Source: Erythrobasidium yunnanense (Eukaryota; Basidiomycota; Cystobasidiomycetes; Erythrobasidiales; Erythrobasidiaceae). Taken from it: 64,000 bases of DNA. The stretch lies in assembly GCA_001600175.1 (NCBI GenBank), contig BCJC01000004.1:2108001-2172000 (forward strand), in the 5' to 3' direction. The notes under the pieces were generated by a model. The model saw only the letters and a program-made list of their open reading frames with translations, was not told the origin of the DNA and did not search any database. A program made the position numbers and the translations under genes. Every line of letters starts with the position of its first letter. Position 1 is the stretch's first letter. Positions 33,206 to 44,500 of the stretch are shown piece by piece.

Positions 33206-34018
33206 CGGAATTCCGGCCCACCTGAAGATCTCCTGTTGTATCGTCGTTGGAATCGGGCACAAGCACCTGGAGCTTATCGCAACCTCTACATAGGCAGATT
33301 ACTGACTACACGGATCATCAACGTCAGACTCACTGGCTTGCGGGAGCAGCTCATACGCTGAACGCTGACGTTCTTCGATATCTCGCAAGATAGGCAGGCA
33401 CGACCTCGTCGGGCTTGTCCAGCGATTGTGCTTTGATGGCGAGATCTTGGGCACTGGTTCCAGTGCGGAGCTGGCGTACCCAGGAAGCTCTACAGGTCTC
33501 CACCAGATGATGGAGCAGAGACGAGGAGCAGATGCACAGCCTCACAGAGGTAAGCAAAGCTTCGTTATCACCGACGGCGCCTTTGTCGGCGTAGATTATC
33601 GTCCGCTGCTCGGTTCTGTCACGTCCGAAGCATCATCATCACATCAATCCAGCGGATGTTTACCGATAGACCGAAAGAATTTGAAAGGTAAGCAAGTTGT
33701 GATGCTTGGCAAGGTCTTCCTTTGAGCTGAAAAGGTGCTAGATAATCGTACCTCGAACTCCGGGAGTCCAAAGAGTCGGGCCATGATACATCTCTTCTCC
33801 ACGCTTCAAACGCAGCGCATATCCGGTAGACGGTAGTGTGAGTAAGCTACATCTTTGCTGCGGACAATTCCGACGGCCACAAAGTGACACTGTCAGCATC
33901 CCTAGCTGCACCCGTTTGATCTGCTGTCCCGGCTCTGGCATCACATTTCGCAAGTATACGTAGCTACACCCTTCTTGGCCTTCTGCATCGCTGCTACCTA
34001 AATCTCTAGCTGTGCATA
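33206..34018. other. Region upstream of the repeat-domain gene; degraded or small minus-strand ORF
   Basis: No certain gene. Around 33600-33480 on the minus strand a frame reads SFAYLCEAVHLLLVSAPSSG, which matches RFARTCGAMQMLLASAPSSA in the minus-strand ORF at 34802-35263. The frame is closed shortly on both sides unless spliced, so it may be a decayed copy or one exon. A plus-strand frame 33426-33725 also exists but has no support. Confidence 0.35.
33506..33564. repeat. Direct repeat copy 1 (local duplication)
   Basis: Starts GATGATGGAGCAGAG. Over 55 aligned bases without gaps it matches copy 2 at 35091 in about 44 positions. Offset between the copies is 1585 bases, close to the 1572-base offset between the start codons of the two related genes to their right (34019 and 35591), which suggests that one block of roughly 1.6 kb was duplicated. 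Confidence 0.6.
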
Positions 34019-34719
34019 ATGACGAAACCGGCATCCCAAAGGACCAAGAGACGCTACTACGCACAGATCAGAGATAGCTGGAAATGGCTCGATGAGCAGA
34101 CTGCCGAGTCATGGACACACATAGAGGACGCTATCGCTTCCAGAACACCATGGACGTACCAAGCCCACGACCAATATGAGAAACTGCTCGCATTTCTTGA
34201 GATGCTGCAACACGTGGCAGCCGGAAGGCAGTATGGTGAAGACTTGTGAGTGACAGCTGGGGACCTCCGAGGCTCGTGCAGACTGCAGGACGAGCTGGCC
34301 TTCTCATCGCCAGAGTCGACCGCGCGGATGTCCATCTGCGAGCCATGCAGGCAAAACTCGGAAACAGACTTTTCGCACAGGCCAAAGCCGATGTCGTGCA
34401 ACAGATCGCGCAAAGGGCGTACGATCGAGAGCATGCTCGGAAAGTGGCTAAGGAGGTTAAGAACATGCCGGAATGGTGGGGCTGGATCTTCAAGAGAACA
34501 CCAAAACTGTGGACTGAGACTTACGATCGCCTGAGGCTCGGACAGCAAAGCGATGCAGAATCAAAGCGATATCGGGAATTAGTCCATCACATGGTCAAGT
34601 TCAGAACAGTCTGTGACGAAAATAAGGACACGGCTACAAATTACCTAAACCATATCAAGACCCATATTGGCGATTCTCTATACGCATGGGCAGTCAACGA
34701 CGCAAATAAGACGGCCTAG
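34019..34719 (+). CDS. Unrecognised protein with two copies of a novel ~75-residue repeat
   Basis: Two exons, 34019-34245 and 34314-34719 (68-base intron; GEDL|VDRADVHL), encode about 210 residues. Two segments align by eye: WKWLDEQTAESWTHIEDAI with WGWIFKRTPKLWTETYDRL (W-x8-W-T), later QYEKLLAFLEML with RYRELVHHMVKF, and VHLRAMQAKLGNRLFAQA with NYLNHIKTHIGDSLYAWA. A Lys/Arg-rich linker (REHARKVAKEVKNMPE) separates them. No signal peptide, membrane helix or known motif. The nearest relative is the single-repeat protein at 35591. Composition (charged, Trp and His rich) suggests a small helical, perhaps binding, domain. Function unknown. Confidence 0.65.
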
Positions 34720-34801
34720 CCCATTTCATTGCTAGCCGGACAGCAAGCCTAAGACACTGCAGAATGGACGTTGACGGCCTTCCCTACAATGTTTACTCTA
34801 T

Positions 34802-35263
34802 CTAAGACCCTGTAAACCCTCCAGTCTTTCCGTTCCTGTACTCCCCTACTTTACCCTCAATGAGCCTTTCGGTCTTTCTGCTTGAACTTCTCACACACCT
34901 CCTGCACGCCTTCCTGGCTTCATTGAAGAGTTCAGTACGTTTCTTGCTGATTTCGGCCGATGGTCGTGGATGAGCAGATGAGATCTTCGATGTCTTCACA
35001 AGACAGGGAGATAGGCATGACCTCAATAGGCTGCTCCAGCTGGAGCGTGAGCCAGCACATAGCTGATCCGCATGTCGTACGTCTTCAGCGGATGATGGAG
35101 CAGAGGCAAGGAGCATCTGCATAGCCCCACAGGTGCGGGCAAAGCGTGAGGAGCGTACAGTCGGAGCGAGCGGTAAACTTGCCGCTGCGGAACACAGTGA
35201 TGATGAAAGGCAAGGTGTTGGCCTTTTCATCAAATTTCCCTTGAACAGTACAAGTGTTCTCAC
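34802..35263 (-). CDS. Minus-strand ORF in the duplicated block, unknown
   Basis: Open frame of 153 codons from ATG 35263, Ser/Arg/Cys-rich with a basic C-terminal half (NEARKACRRCVRSSSRKTER). Residues about 40-62 (RFARTCGAMQMLLASAPSSA) match a minus-strand frame near 33560, and this protein-level match supports some coding role. A second frame at the same place (QGKFDEKANTLPFIITVFRS) also looks natural, so the true exon structure is open. No family recognised. Confidence 0.35.
   Translation of the reverse strand: MRTLVLFKGNLMKRPTPCLSSSLCSAAASLPLAPTVRSSRFARTCGAMQMLLASAPSSAEDVRHADQLCAGSRSSWSSLLRSCLSPCLVKTSKISSAHPRPSAEISKKRTELFNEARKACRRCVRSSSRKTERLIEGKVGEYRNGKTGGFTGS
35091..35149. repeat. Direct repeat copy 2 (local duplication)
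   Basis: Second copy of the segment at 33506-33564, beginning GATGATGGAGCAGAG and ending in CAAAGC; 11 mismatches in the 55 bases compared. Lies within the minus-strand ORF 34802-35263. Confidence 0.6.
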
Positions 35264-35590
35264 TGACTTTTGAGCGAGCCTTGAGGGTTCAAATAGTGGA
35301 GACTCTCGCGCATCTCTCCTCTCGTTTTTTCTTCAATTGAGGTAAACCAAGCGGACAAGTCATTGTAAGCCAACCCCATTCCAACTCGCTTCAATTCCCC
35401 AACGCTCACGGTGACTCGACAGCTTCAACCAGGAAACAAAGAAGTCGAACAACGAGTGAACACTCTAAGCTCGTAACATACTATCGGTAGCTCGTGCCTA
35501 CCTTACCTGCATCCGGTCTCTCTCTGCCTGGTCATTCAGCCAACAGGTGCGTCGCTCTAGCTTTGCCTTCTATCCGGCGTACCGTTACTG

Positions 35591-35920
35591 ATGGTTTTGT
35601 CTTCGCCAGCGAGCAGCATGTCCGCGGCCGGATGGATGGCTCGCTCACGGCAGCGCCGCGTCCTTGCGTCTGCAGATCAATCCAACACAATGCAGCAATA
35701 TTACAATTGGATCACAGCTCAGGAGTGGTCAGCCATATGGACGAAGCTGCGTGATCAGGAGAGGCTGTCAGGAAGGCAGCTGGAACAGTACTTATGTCTG
35801 CACAGCTACCTCGTCTACATTTCATCCACAAACACTGGGGACGGTGCTCGATACCTAGAGCACATTCGACGACACATCGGAGATGAACTGTACAACTACA
35901 TGAAGAGTCAACCTTCGTGA
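35591..35920 (+). CDS. Single-repeat paralogue of the protein at 34019
   Basis: One exon of 109 codons, start ATG 35591 (a second Met at 35618 is possible). After about 35 Ser/Arg-rich residues with no acids before ADQ (MSAAGWMARSRQRRVLASAD), which could be a mitochondrial presequence, comes one repeat: YYNWITAQEWSAIWTKLRDQ, then LCLHSYLVYIS and ARYLEHIRRHIGDELYNYM. This closely follows NYLNHIKTHIGDSLYAWA in the gene at 34019. No known domain. Upstream DNA at 35091 repeats DNA upstream of 34019, so the two genes arose by local duplication. Confidence 0.6.
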   Translation: MVLSSPASSMSAAGWMARSRQRRVLASADQSNTMQQYYNWITAQEWSAIWTKLRDQERLSGRQLEQYLCLHSYLVYISSTNTGDGARYLEHIRRHIGDELYNYMKSQPS

Positions 35921-36363
35921 GATGTTTCCTGAGAGCACGACGATACTGCAAACGCTTCCGTTCAGGTGCTACCATTTCTGCTATCTCTTCTTCCTCTTCA
36001 GGCCTCTTACAATGCTCATTATCCGAAACCATCTGCAAATCGGCTCTATCTTGCGTTTATGTATGCGTGTCGCCTCTAACGCCGGACCCTGATGACTTCA
36101 CTCCCCATCGCCACGGCGTCGTCTCTGGTGCACCTGAAGGCATCGTCTGCGCTCCTTTCTGCTAGCTGTGTTCGATATTATCTCCTTCCGACCCAGCTCT
36201 TTCTGTACTTCCAATGCCGGTGACACACATCCGACATAGGACCCGGTGACGGTATCATGGCATCTGCCGGCTCTATGTTCAAGTAAGCATGAGCGCATGT
36301 CCTCATTGGCTTGAACATCAACGATGGCAAGCCAGCGTGGGCGCTCTGCTTCGCTTATGTGCA
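35921..36363. other. Intergenic gap
   Basis: 3' region of the repeat-domain gene and of the convergent acetyltransferase. Only short frames without protein-like content. Confidence 0.4.
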
Positions 36364-37478
36364 CTATGTCCGCCCACCCTGCGTATCTTGGCTCTTTAGC
36401 CGTTTAATAAGGCGGGCCGGCACGCCTAGATGCAAGTACCTCAGCTGCATAATGGTTGAGCGGCTGTCAACCCACCTCCATATACACAATACGGTTCCAG
36501 CTCGCCTTTCACGACCGATCCAGCAGCGACAGTAACGCCTTCTCCTATAGTGCACGGTCCGATAACCCTCGCACCCCCACCAATCCAGACTTCCAAGAAC
36601 ATAGCCGTTAGCCATACTTACCCACAATACGAGAGACGCCTCCTGCTCACCATCGTCACCTATTACAACCGGATAAGCACGTTCCAGACCTGCTCTTCTC
36701 TCGGCGACGTCGACAGAATGCGTCGCTGCGTATATGTGGACATCGGGTGCGAAAAGGACCCGCTTGCCGAGCGTGACCTGTGTTTGAGCCATAAGCTCTT
36801 GCTCCAGTATCAGTGTGAGAGCAACTATCGGACCTTTGCGCAATCCAGGATCATACAGCCGAAGTTCGCATAGAAGGGACCGGTGAATTCGATGTTAGTG
36901 CCCTGCTCTCAGTCAGTCAGCCATTCTGCTCGTAAAAAATGTGCGAGAGGGTGCAATCACGTAGTCGCACTGGAAAGGTGGCTCGATATGTATGCCCATT
37001 TCCTTGATTTTGCCTTCCGGCAGCCCAAAGAGCTCTTCATAGAGTTTCCTGTAAACTTGAAATCAGCTCGACTCTTTGGCAGAAGCCCTACAACACACCG
37101 GCGTTCAGGTCCAAGGAAGTCATCCACTTTAGTAGGGTCATCAGGCAGTTTAGGCCAAGGTGCATTGTTGATGGCTTGCAGGAGAGGTCTTGTGCGTAGT
37201 CTGCCTCGAATGAGATCTACGTCGTCTTCTGCGAGATACGGTAGGCCTGTTGCATGAGATGTGGAGATAGGGCGGAGAAGAGACAAATGGAAGAGATTGG
37301 AAGTAGAAGAATAGCAGGGAGTTTATGCATGTCAACAGAAAGTACGAGCTCCTAGCCTGCTTCTGATGTTACCCCGAGCCATCTTTTCGCGTTCGGAGAG
37401 AGCGTTCTCGGCTACTTCCGCTTGTTGTATAGCATCTTCAGCGGCTGTCTCGTCGCGCTTTTCAGCGAAGTTGGACAT
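36364..37478 (-). CDS. Maltose/galactoside O-acetyltransferase-like enzyme (left-handed beta-helix)
   Basis: Hexapeptide-repeat sugar acetyltransferase of the Maa/LacA/NodL group, using acetyl-CoA. The ATG at 37478 gives MSNFAEKRDETAAEDAIQQA, then ..EREKMARG|LPYLAEDDVDLIRGR (Mac domain), ELFGLPEGKIKEMGIHIEPP, FYANFGC, VLFAPDVHIYAATHSVDVAE (catalytic His within the ATH motif), RRAGLERAYPVVIGDD|WIGGGARVIGPCTI, GVTVAAGSVVKG and GVPARLIKRLK. At least five introns, some of them read by eye only; the last joins VYG|GVPARL. The bacterial-type enzyme is common in fungi. The natural substrate is unknown. Confidence 0.85.
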
Positions 37479-37693
37479 CTTTGAAGAACGCAGCTGATCT
37501 AGCGGATCTTCAAATAAGTCCGTTGTTAGAAGCAAAAGAAGGCGCGTCCAGCGCACAAGACTATGCGAACAATAGTATATGTTGTAGGGTTATTGCATGT
37601 CTGCTTACACAACAGGCCGCAAATTGGATATTGGCCCGCTTACGCGCCTATCCGTGATCGCATGGCAGCATAGCATATTTACCTTCTCACTTT

Positions 37694-38409
37694 CTACGAC
37701 AGATGACCCATATCTGCTCTAAAAGCTTTCGCAGCCTTCATATTCTTGTCCATATTATCTCTCGAGATCATGTCTGCGATAATGACCATGTCCGATAACC
37801 TTGTTGGCCTTCCGGTGTGTAGCAATGTAGAGCCAGCAGAAATGATCATGCGCCTGTTGAATAGAGTGAAAGAACTCTTCTTGATCTTCATATATGCGAG
37901 AGGAACTCCTTTGGGGTTGTCCGAAGAATATAGCTGTGATAAGGTCGAGAAGCGCTGGTTAAAGAATGCCTGGCGCCTAGTCACAGGGATGGAGCGCACC
38001 TTCGTAGTGAACCTGAATGGATTGGCCTTGATATGATACTCTTTGCCATCGACTACGAATCGGTTGCGACTAGACCATTGAATCCTCAGCTACGAGAAAT
38101 TGCGTGCTGGACTGAAAGTCGACAGGTATACCTTCTGAACATGCCTTTCTTGAAGAGGAAGTCCTTCTTCTTGATCTTTGTTTCCAGTCCTGTCTGAGAA
38201 TCGAGCAGGTAGACGCTCTTGCCCTTGAACGTCGCATAAGGTCTCTGCTCTTGGGTGCCATCGGAAAGGCAGCGATAGATGTCTGTTATTGTCGCTCGAC
38301 ACATGCCCTTGTCGTTGAATATGCTGTACAGAGCTTGTGCCGTTGTCTGATTGACGATAGTCGCACTTTTCTTGCGCATCCCTCCCATGTCGAGGATGGT
38401 TTCAGCCAT
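37694..38409 (-). CDS. Unrecognised two-exon protein
   Basis: The ATG at 38409 gives MAETILDMGGMRKKSATIVN; exon 1 ends near 38132 in KKDFLFKKGMFR and joins to IQWSSRNRFVVDGKEYHIKA, giving about 220 residues to the stop at 37694. Alternating strands (YATFKGKSVYLLDSQTGLET, MIISAGSTLLHTG, MVIIADMISR) suggest a beta-barrel or sandwich. The layout recalls fungal DUF6593 or LURP-one-like small proteins, which is only a guess. No signal peptide or membrane segment. Confidence 0.5.
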
Positions 38410-39199
38410 CGTATGCAGAGAATGTGGATGTAAGAGAATAAGTAAGAGTCAGTCGCATCGTGTCTCTGCTTGTCAGTATATTTCGGCCACCAGCGAGAGT
38501 TCATAGCGGCCGACGACCAAACAAACACACAGCAGTGGACATAAGTTAGTTGACAGAATGTCTGCAGCGTTCAGAGGTGGAATAGATCAGTCTCATAATA
38601 TCCCGTGTGGTGACCAAGAGAAAAGCAAGGTGAACTTTCAGCTTGACGATGCCTGCTTTTCCACGGCCTACATGGCATCCAAGCATCAAAGGCAGGAATC
38701 TCAAGACCATGAGTGGTGAGGAGTTGACATTTGCTGCTGCTTCTGTGCTTTAGCGTTGTTGCTGCTTCCTTGCGGCGATAAGACCGCTAAGTGCGGCCAA
38801 ACAAAACATGACAGGCCAGGGGCAGGAGAGGATCTGATGCACCAGCAAGAGCAGCGACTTTGTGCTGAGTTAGATGTGGATATGATTTGAGTATGCAACC
38901 TTTGCGAGTCCCAAGAAATGGGAAGCACAGCACCGATAACCAAGGCTGCTCCGATTCATCAGCCAAGAGAGAATTGCCTCTTGCTTCAAAGCTCAATCAA
39001 GTACTTGCAATTTTCCTTTGCTTTTCCTTCATCTTAATACTTCTGTATACATCGTAAGTTGAGCTATATGGCCGCTGTTATGCTGCTAGACTGACAAGTC
39101 GATGTTCGGCCTGCCCGCAGCCCTGGCCTGATCCGGCAGGACGAAGTAGAGATTTTCTCTGGATTCAAGTCTTTCTCTTAATACCACTCTTTATCGAAT
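38410..39199. other. Gene-poor upstream region of the GH26-like gene
   Basis: No coding frame stands out on either strand. It probably carries promoter sequence for the minus-strand gene at 38409 and the plus-strand hydrolase. Confidence 0.4.
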
Positions 39200-41252
39200 A
39201 CTGCAACCAGTATGGTCCTGTCCCTTTCGAAGACGACTCTTGGCTGATCATCATCCACTTGTGGTGCGATCAGTGTTGTCGCTCGCCCTCGCCACTACGG
39301 CACTTTCTCTGGCAGCAGCACGCTCAGTAGCAGGACAAGCTCTCGCTGAACCTCCTACTGGAAAATGGGTGCTAGGGATGTGGCCTCGTACGCTTCCGAT
39401 CTTTCTTGGATTTCTTGTTGTTCTCGTATTGATCCTTCGTTCGCAGAGCCCGATCCTGGGTACCAAGAAACACCAGCAAGCTTGAACGACCGTACTGGTA
39501 TAAAATGGGGCGCTTTCCAGCTCTCCCAACCGATACCGGTTCCAGCGTACAACTATGTAAGGCGGAGTTGGATATCGTTTCTTGGCAAGTTATATAGCTG
39601 AAATCGCATCTAGGTTACTGGAGTTGGAGGACCTGTTCCTGAAGCATACATCGTTCGTTCTTCATCTTCTGCGCCTTGGCGAAGCTTTCTGACTGTCTTC
39701 CTCTGTTACAGGGAGCCACTGGTACCGATGCCGATATATTCCTCACAGTAGGCACAACTCATATACATCTTGAGGCCCTCATCTGATGTTGTTCTACAGG
39801 TCTACCCCAACCAAGGTCTGGCGGCAGTCCAAGACGCAGACATTCTTTCCCTAGCTCTACAGCTCCGAACATACCAAGCTTCAGGACGAACAGTCTGGCT
39901 TCGCTGGGCACCCGAGTTCGCCGGTAACTGGATGGTATACGGTTTACAGCCCAATGCATTCAAGCAAGTCTGGACGAGAATGTACAATATCATCAAGGCA
40001 GAAGCACCAGATACCGTGGTCGTATGGTCACCCAATGTCGGATATTCATACCCCTATGGAGCAACACTCTCGAGCGTAGCATCGGCTGCTGATCGAGCGA
40101 CTCTCGATACGAACGGCGATGGACAGCTCACGCAGGCAGATGACCCTTATGCACCTTACTACCCCGGTGATGACCTCGTAGACTGGATCGGTCTTTCGCT
40201 CTACTACAAGGGGCCGGACTTCGTTAATCGTGAGTCTTTCCCCTTCCCATTGAACGTTCCTTCTTCTGATTATCCTTCGCGCCCGCAGAAAACACCGACC
40301 AGCCAGAAGGTTTCGTATACAACCTGATTCACGGCCAGAATCCCTTCCCATACAACAACATCCGGCCCACCGTCGACTGGTACCAGACGTACTGTGTACA
40401 AAAGCCTACGAAAGCATGCATCTTCTCAGAAGCTGGTGCAGCATGGCACTCGAATGCAAACTTGGTAGCTAGCGCAGATAATTCACAGACGGAGATGCAG
40501 CAGGCGTGGTGGAGAGATTCCTTCTTGAATGCTTCGTTCAGAGAACAACATCCGAGACTACGTGGTTACTTCCACTTCGAATACGTCAGTTCACCTCCAT
40601 CTATACGCGATAGTGTTCGTAAACTGATACTGTACTTTATGGATCGCAGGACAAGTTCGAGAACGACGGAGGTATCGTTGATGAGCGCGACTACAGAATC
40701 ACAAACGATTCAGCTGTGCTCGCTGCTTTCCAAGCAGACTATGCTCTCCAAGTAGATGCATTCGTCACTGCAAACATCACTACCGACGCTGCGCCCAACA
40801 CTACTGCGTTTGAAATCACGCCATCCGGTCCTGTTCTCACAGGTGGGCTAGCTCACTTTATTAGAGCAATGTAGGACCAAAACTGATCGAGCGGTAATTT
40901 TCGCAGCCACTGTCACTGTTGGTGCGACTAGCCAAGTGACGGCGACATACACCCAGTTCTACAGGTGAGATTTCAAGCTCGAGTTCAGCCAGATGTGTTA
41001 TTGACTTGCTATTCTCCCAGCGGTCCTTTCGTCGACATCTCTTTCGCTGGCACCAACAACCCTCTATCAGCTCCTACAGGCACATCCACCCTTCCAGGCG
41101 CAGCTGGCGGTATCCCCGGTCTAGCCGCTACGCAAGCGCCCAAGGACACTATCTTCGCTGGTGCAGCGAGCAGAGGTGTACAAGTTGGAAGTGCACTCAC
41201 GACGGTCGCTGCTGCTGGCTTCCTAGGACTGGTGATGTGCTTGTTCGCTTAA
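39200..41252 (+). CDS. GPI-anchored GH26-like glycoside hydrolase
   Basis: A secretory signal (LSLALATTALSLAAARSVAG) lies at about 39280-39345, but no in-frame ATG precedes it, so the first exon is unresolved. Downstream blocks: GKWVLGMWP|QPDPGYQETPASLNDRTG, FLTVYPNQG, GRTVWLRWAPEFAGNWMVYG (Glu, likely acid/base), DTVVVWSPNVGYSYPYG, DDLVDWIGLSLYYKGPD, ACIFSEAGAAWHS (Glu, likely nucleophile) and GYFHFEY|DKFENDGGIVDERDYRI. The C-terminus has a Ser/Thr/Ala region and a hydrophobic tail (VGSALTTVAAAGFLGLVMCL) typical of GPI attachment. The GH26 family includes beta-mannanases; the fungal branch may act on cell-wall glycans. At least seven introns. Confidence 0.8.
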
Positions 41253-41591
41253 ACAAAGCCATAATGGACACTTTCCCCGCCTACTCTGAGATTTAGGAGA
41301 GGCGCCGTACCATAGACTGTACATACTTACTCTCTGCGCTTCTGCTCGGTTTAATAACCTAGTTCTTTCACTGTTCATACCCCTATTGTCCATAATCCCA
41401 ATCAAGGACACTGTTACTTCTAGCATCCACTTTACATGTGTAAATGGCAATCACAGTCGCTTCTCTTACTCTCTATCCTTCTATCCTGCTAGCGACTTCA
41501 AACGGAACTCCGCCCATCTCCGAACGGTTGACAAATCTCAGCCAAAAAAGCTTGCTGCTTGCTTCTTTCGCCTGAGCAATTCGACCTTTGC

Positions 41592-44500
41592 ATGCTTCAG
41601 CTTGTCCGTTCTGCTGCTCGCCTACAGCAGCCTTACCGTTCAATCACTTCAAGAGCTGTTCAGTCTTTCGCGACTTCTTCTTCTTCGACCGGCGCCAAAG
41701 CTAGCACTCTGCGCGCGCAAAGCTTAGCGAAAACAGCGATCTCAAGCAAGAAACAGCTTGGATCAGTGACAAGTTACAGAAATACAAGTAGTACGACAAG
41801 AGATCCAGAAGCAATGGCGTCCTCGATGGAAGTTGACCAGCAGCCTGGTACCGCAAAGATCATCGATGGAAATGCCATCGCAAAGTCAGCTTCGTTCACT
41901 CATTCAGTGCTAACAGTGCTCTTGCCAATCCTGGAAAGGGACTGACTCTGCTTGGTCTGGTTCTTCAGGTCTATGCGGGATGGCATCGCGAGCAGGATCG
42001 CTGAGATCCAGAAAAAGCACCCCCGCTTCAAGCCGCATCTAGCTATCATCCAGCAAGGCGCACGTCCCGACAGTTCGCTCTACGTGCGAATGAAGGCGAA
42101 AGCCGCTGCTGAAGCCAACATCGGCTTCACGCACCTCATCCTGCCCGAAGACGCTTCCGAGGAGCAAGTCATGAAAGCTGTTGAAGAGCTCAATGCCGAT
42201 GAGAAGATCAACGGCTTGCTCGTCCAGCTGCCTTTGAGCAACTCTATCGGAAAAGCTGGAGAGAGAAGAATCACAGAGGCTGTCAGCCCAAAGAAGGACG
42301 TAGATGGCTTCCATGCATACAACATCGGTCTACTGTCTTCAAGAGCTTCAGACCCCCTCTTCCCGCCTTGCACGCCTGCAGGTGCGATGGTGCTCCTCGA
42401 ATCAACGGGCATCGACATCGCCGGCAAACACGCTGTCGTGCTTGGACGAAGCGATATCGTAGGATCGCCAGTATGCGCAATGCTCAGACGCAAGGATGCG
42501 ACCGTCACCCAGTGCCATAGCCGGACGGCCAATCTGCCAGAACTTGTAAGTGCAAGCACCATGCTGCGTCCGCACAAGATTCTGACCTTCCGCGCTAGGT
42601 CAAGCAAGCAGACATTGTCGTAGCTGCTATCGGCCAGCCCGAGTTTGTCAAAGCTGAGTGGCTCAAGCCTGGAGCTATCGTCATCGATGTAGGCACGAAC
42701 TACATTCCAGGTACGCCTGCTTGCCCGCAAAACCTTATTGGAGCTTGAACTGACTGGATCGTGTATACAGACGCCAGCAAGAAGTCCGGTCAGCGATTGG
42801 TTGGAGACGTAGACTATGCTGCAGCATCGAAGGTCGCCTCTGCAATCACACCTGTCCCAGGCGGTGTTGGTCCAATGACCGTTGCCATGCTCATGCAGAA
42901 CACGCTTGAAAGCGCCGAGGCATGGCAAGCGAAGACCTTGGAGAGACACATCAAGCCATTGAAGCTCGATCTGCTCGAGAAGGTGCCCAGCGATATTGAG
43001 ATTGCCGCTGCACAAGCTCCCAAGCGAATCAATATCCTTGCTGAGGAGATCGGCGTGGCAGACGGCGAGCTAGACCTATACGGAAAATACAAGGCGAAAG
43101 TCGATCTTTCCCTCTTGAAGCGCCTCGAACACCGCAAGAACGGAAAGTACATCGTAGTAGCCGGTATTACCCCTACACCGCTTGGAGAAGGCAAATCGAC
43201 CACGACGATCGGTCTTGCGCAAGCTCTTGGCGCACATCTTGATAAAGTCGCTTTCGCATGCGTCAGACAACCTTCCCAAGGACCTACTTTCGGTATCAAG
43301 GGAGGAGCTGCTGGAGGTGGATACTCACAGGTCATCCCGATGGACGAGTTCAACCTGCATTTGACCGGAGACATCCATGCTATCACAGCTGCCAACAACC
43401 AGCTCGGTAAGTTGGTATGGCTTATTGTTTGCAGTTTGAGACTGACGCTCTGGTGGTGCTATTCGTTAGCCGCTGCTATCGATGCCCGTTACTTCCACGA
43501 GTCTACGCAATCTAACAAGGCCCTCTTCAACCGACTGTGCCCGCCCAAGAAAGGTGTACGAACGTTCTCTCCCATCATGCTGCGAAGACTGGCCAAGCTC
43601 GGCATTAACAAGACCAATCCAGATGACCTGACTGAAGAAGAGCAAGGTCGCTTTGCGCGATTGGACATTGATCCTACAAAGGTCACATGGCAGCGTGTCC
43701 TCGATGTCAATGATCGATACCTGCGCAAGATCACTGTCGGACAAGCCGACACTGAGAAAGGTCTTACTCGAGATACTGGATTCGATATTGCCGTCGCTAG
43801 CGAGTGTATGGCTGTTCTCGCTCTCGCAACAGATCTAAAGGACATGAAGGAGAGATTGGGCAAGATGGTCGTAGCTACCTCCAAAGGCGGAGTACCCATC
43901 ACTGCCGATGATATCGGTATCACCGGATCTCTGGCTATACTCATGAAGGACGCTATCAAGCCAAATCTGATGCAGACGCTTGAGGGTACACCAGTCTTCG
44001 TTCATGCTGGACCTTTCGCGAACATCGCACATGGAAACTCGTCTATCTTGGCAGACAAGATCGCCTTGAAGCTCGCTGGTGTAGACGATGGTCAGTCAGA
44101 GGATGACTACGGCTACGTTATCACTGAAGCTGGTTTCGGTGCCGATATTGGGTGAGTTGCGAACTATTAGCTATGAGACTTGGCTAACATCGGCTCTGCA
44201 GCATGGAGAAGTTCTGCAACATCAAATGCAGAGTCAGCGGCCTCAAGCCAAACGCGGTAGTGCTGGTAGCCACCGTTCGTGCACTCAAGATGCACGGTGG
44301 TGGTCCGGAAGTAACGCCCGGAAAGCCTTTGTCAGAAGTATACCTGAAGGAGAACCTCGAAATCCTCGAGAAAGGCTGCTCTAACCTGGTCAGACATATC
44401 GAGAACTCGAAGAAATTCGGTGTCAAGGTCATCGTCGCTGTCAATCGCTTCACGTAAGTACCTTATCTTGATCAAGAGTGTGGTCAGCGTTGATGAAGGT

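Noticed and set aside
33426-33725. Plus-strand 99-codon frame as a gene
   Set aside because: It begins at a non-ATG codon, has no relative, and the minus strand shows the repeated protein-level match instead.
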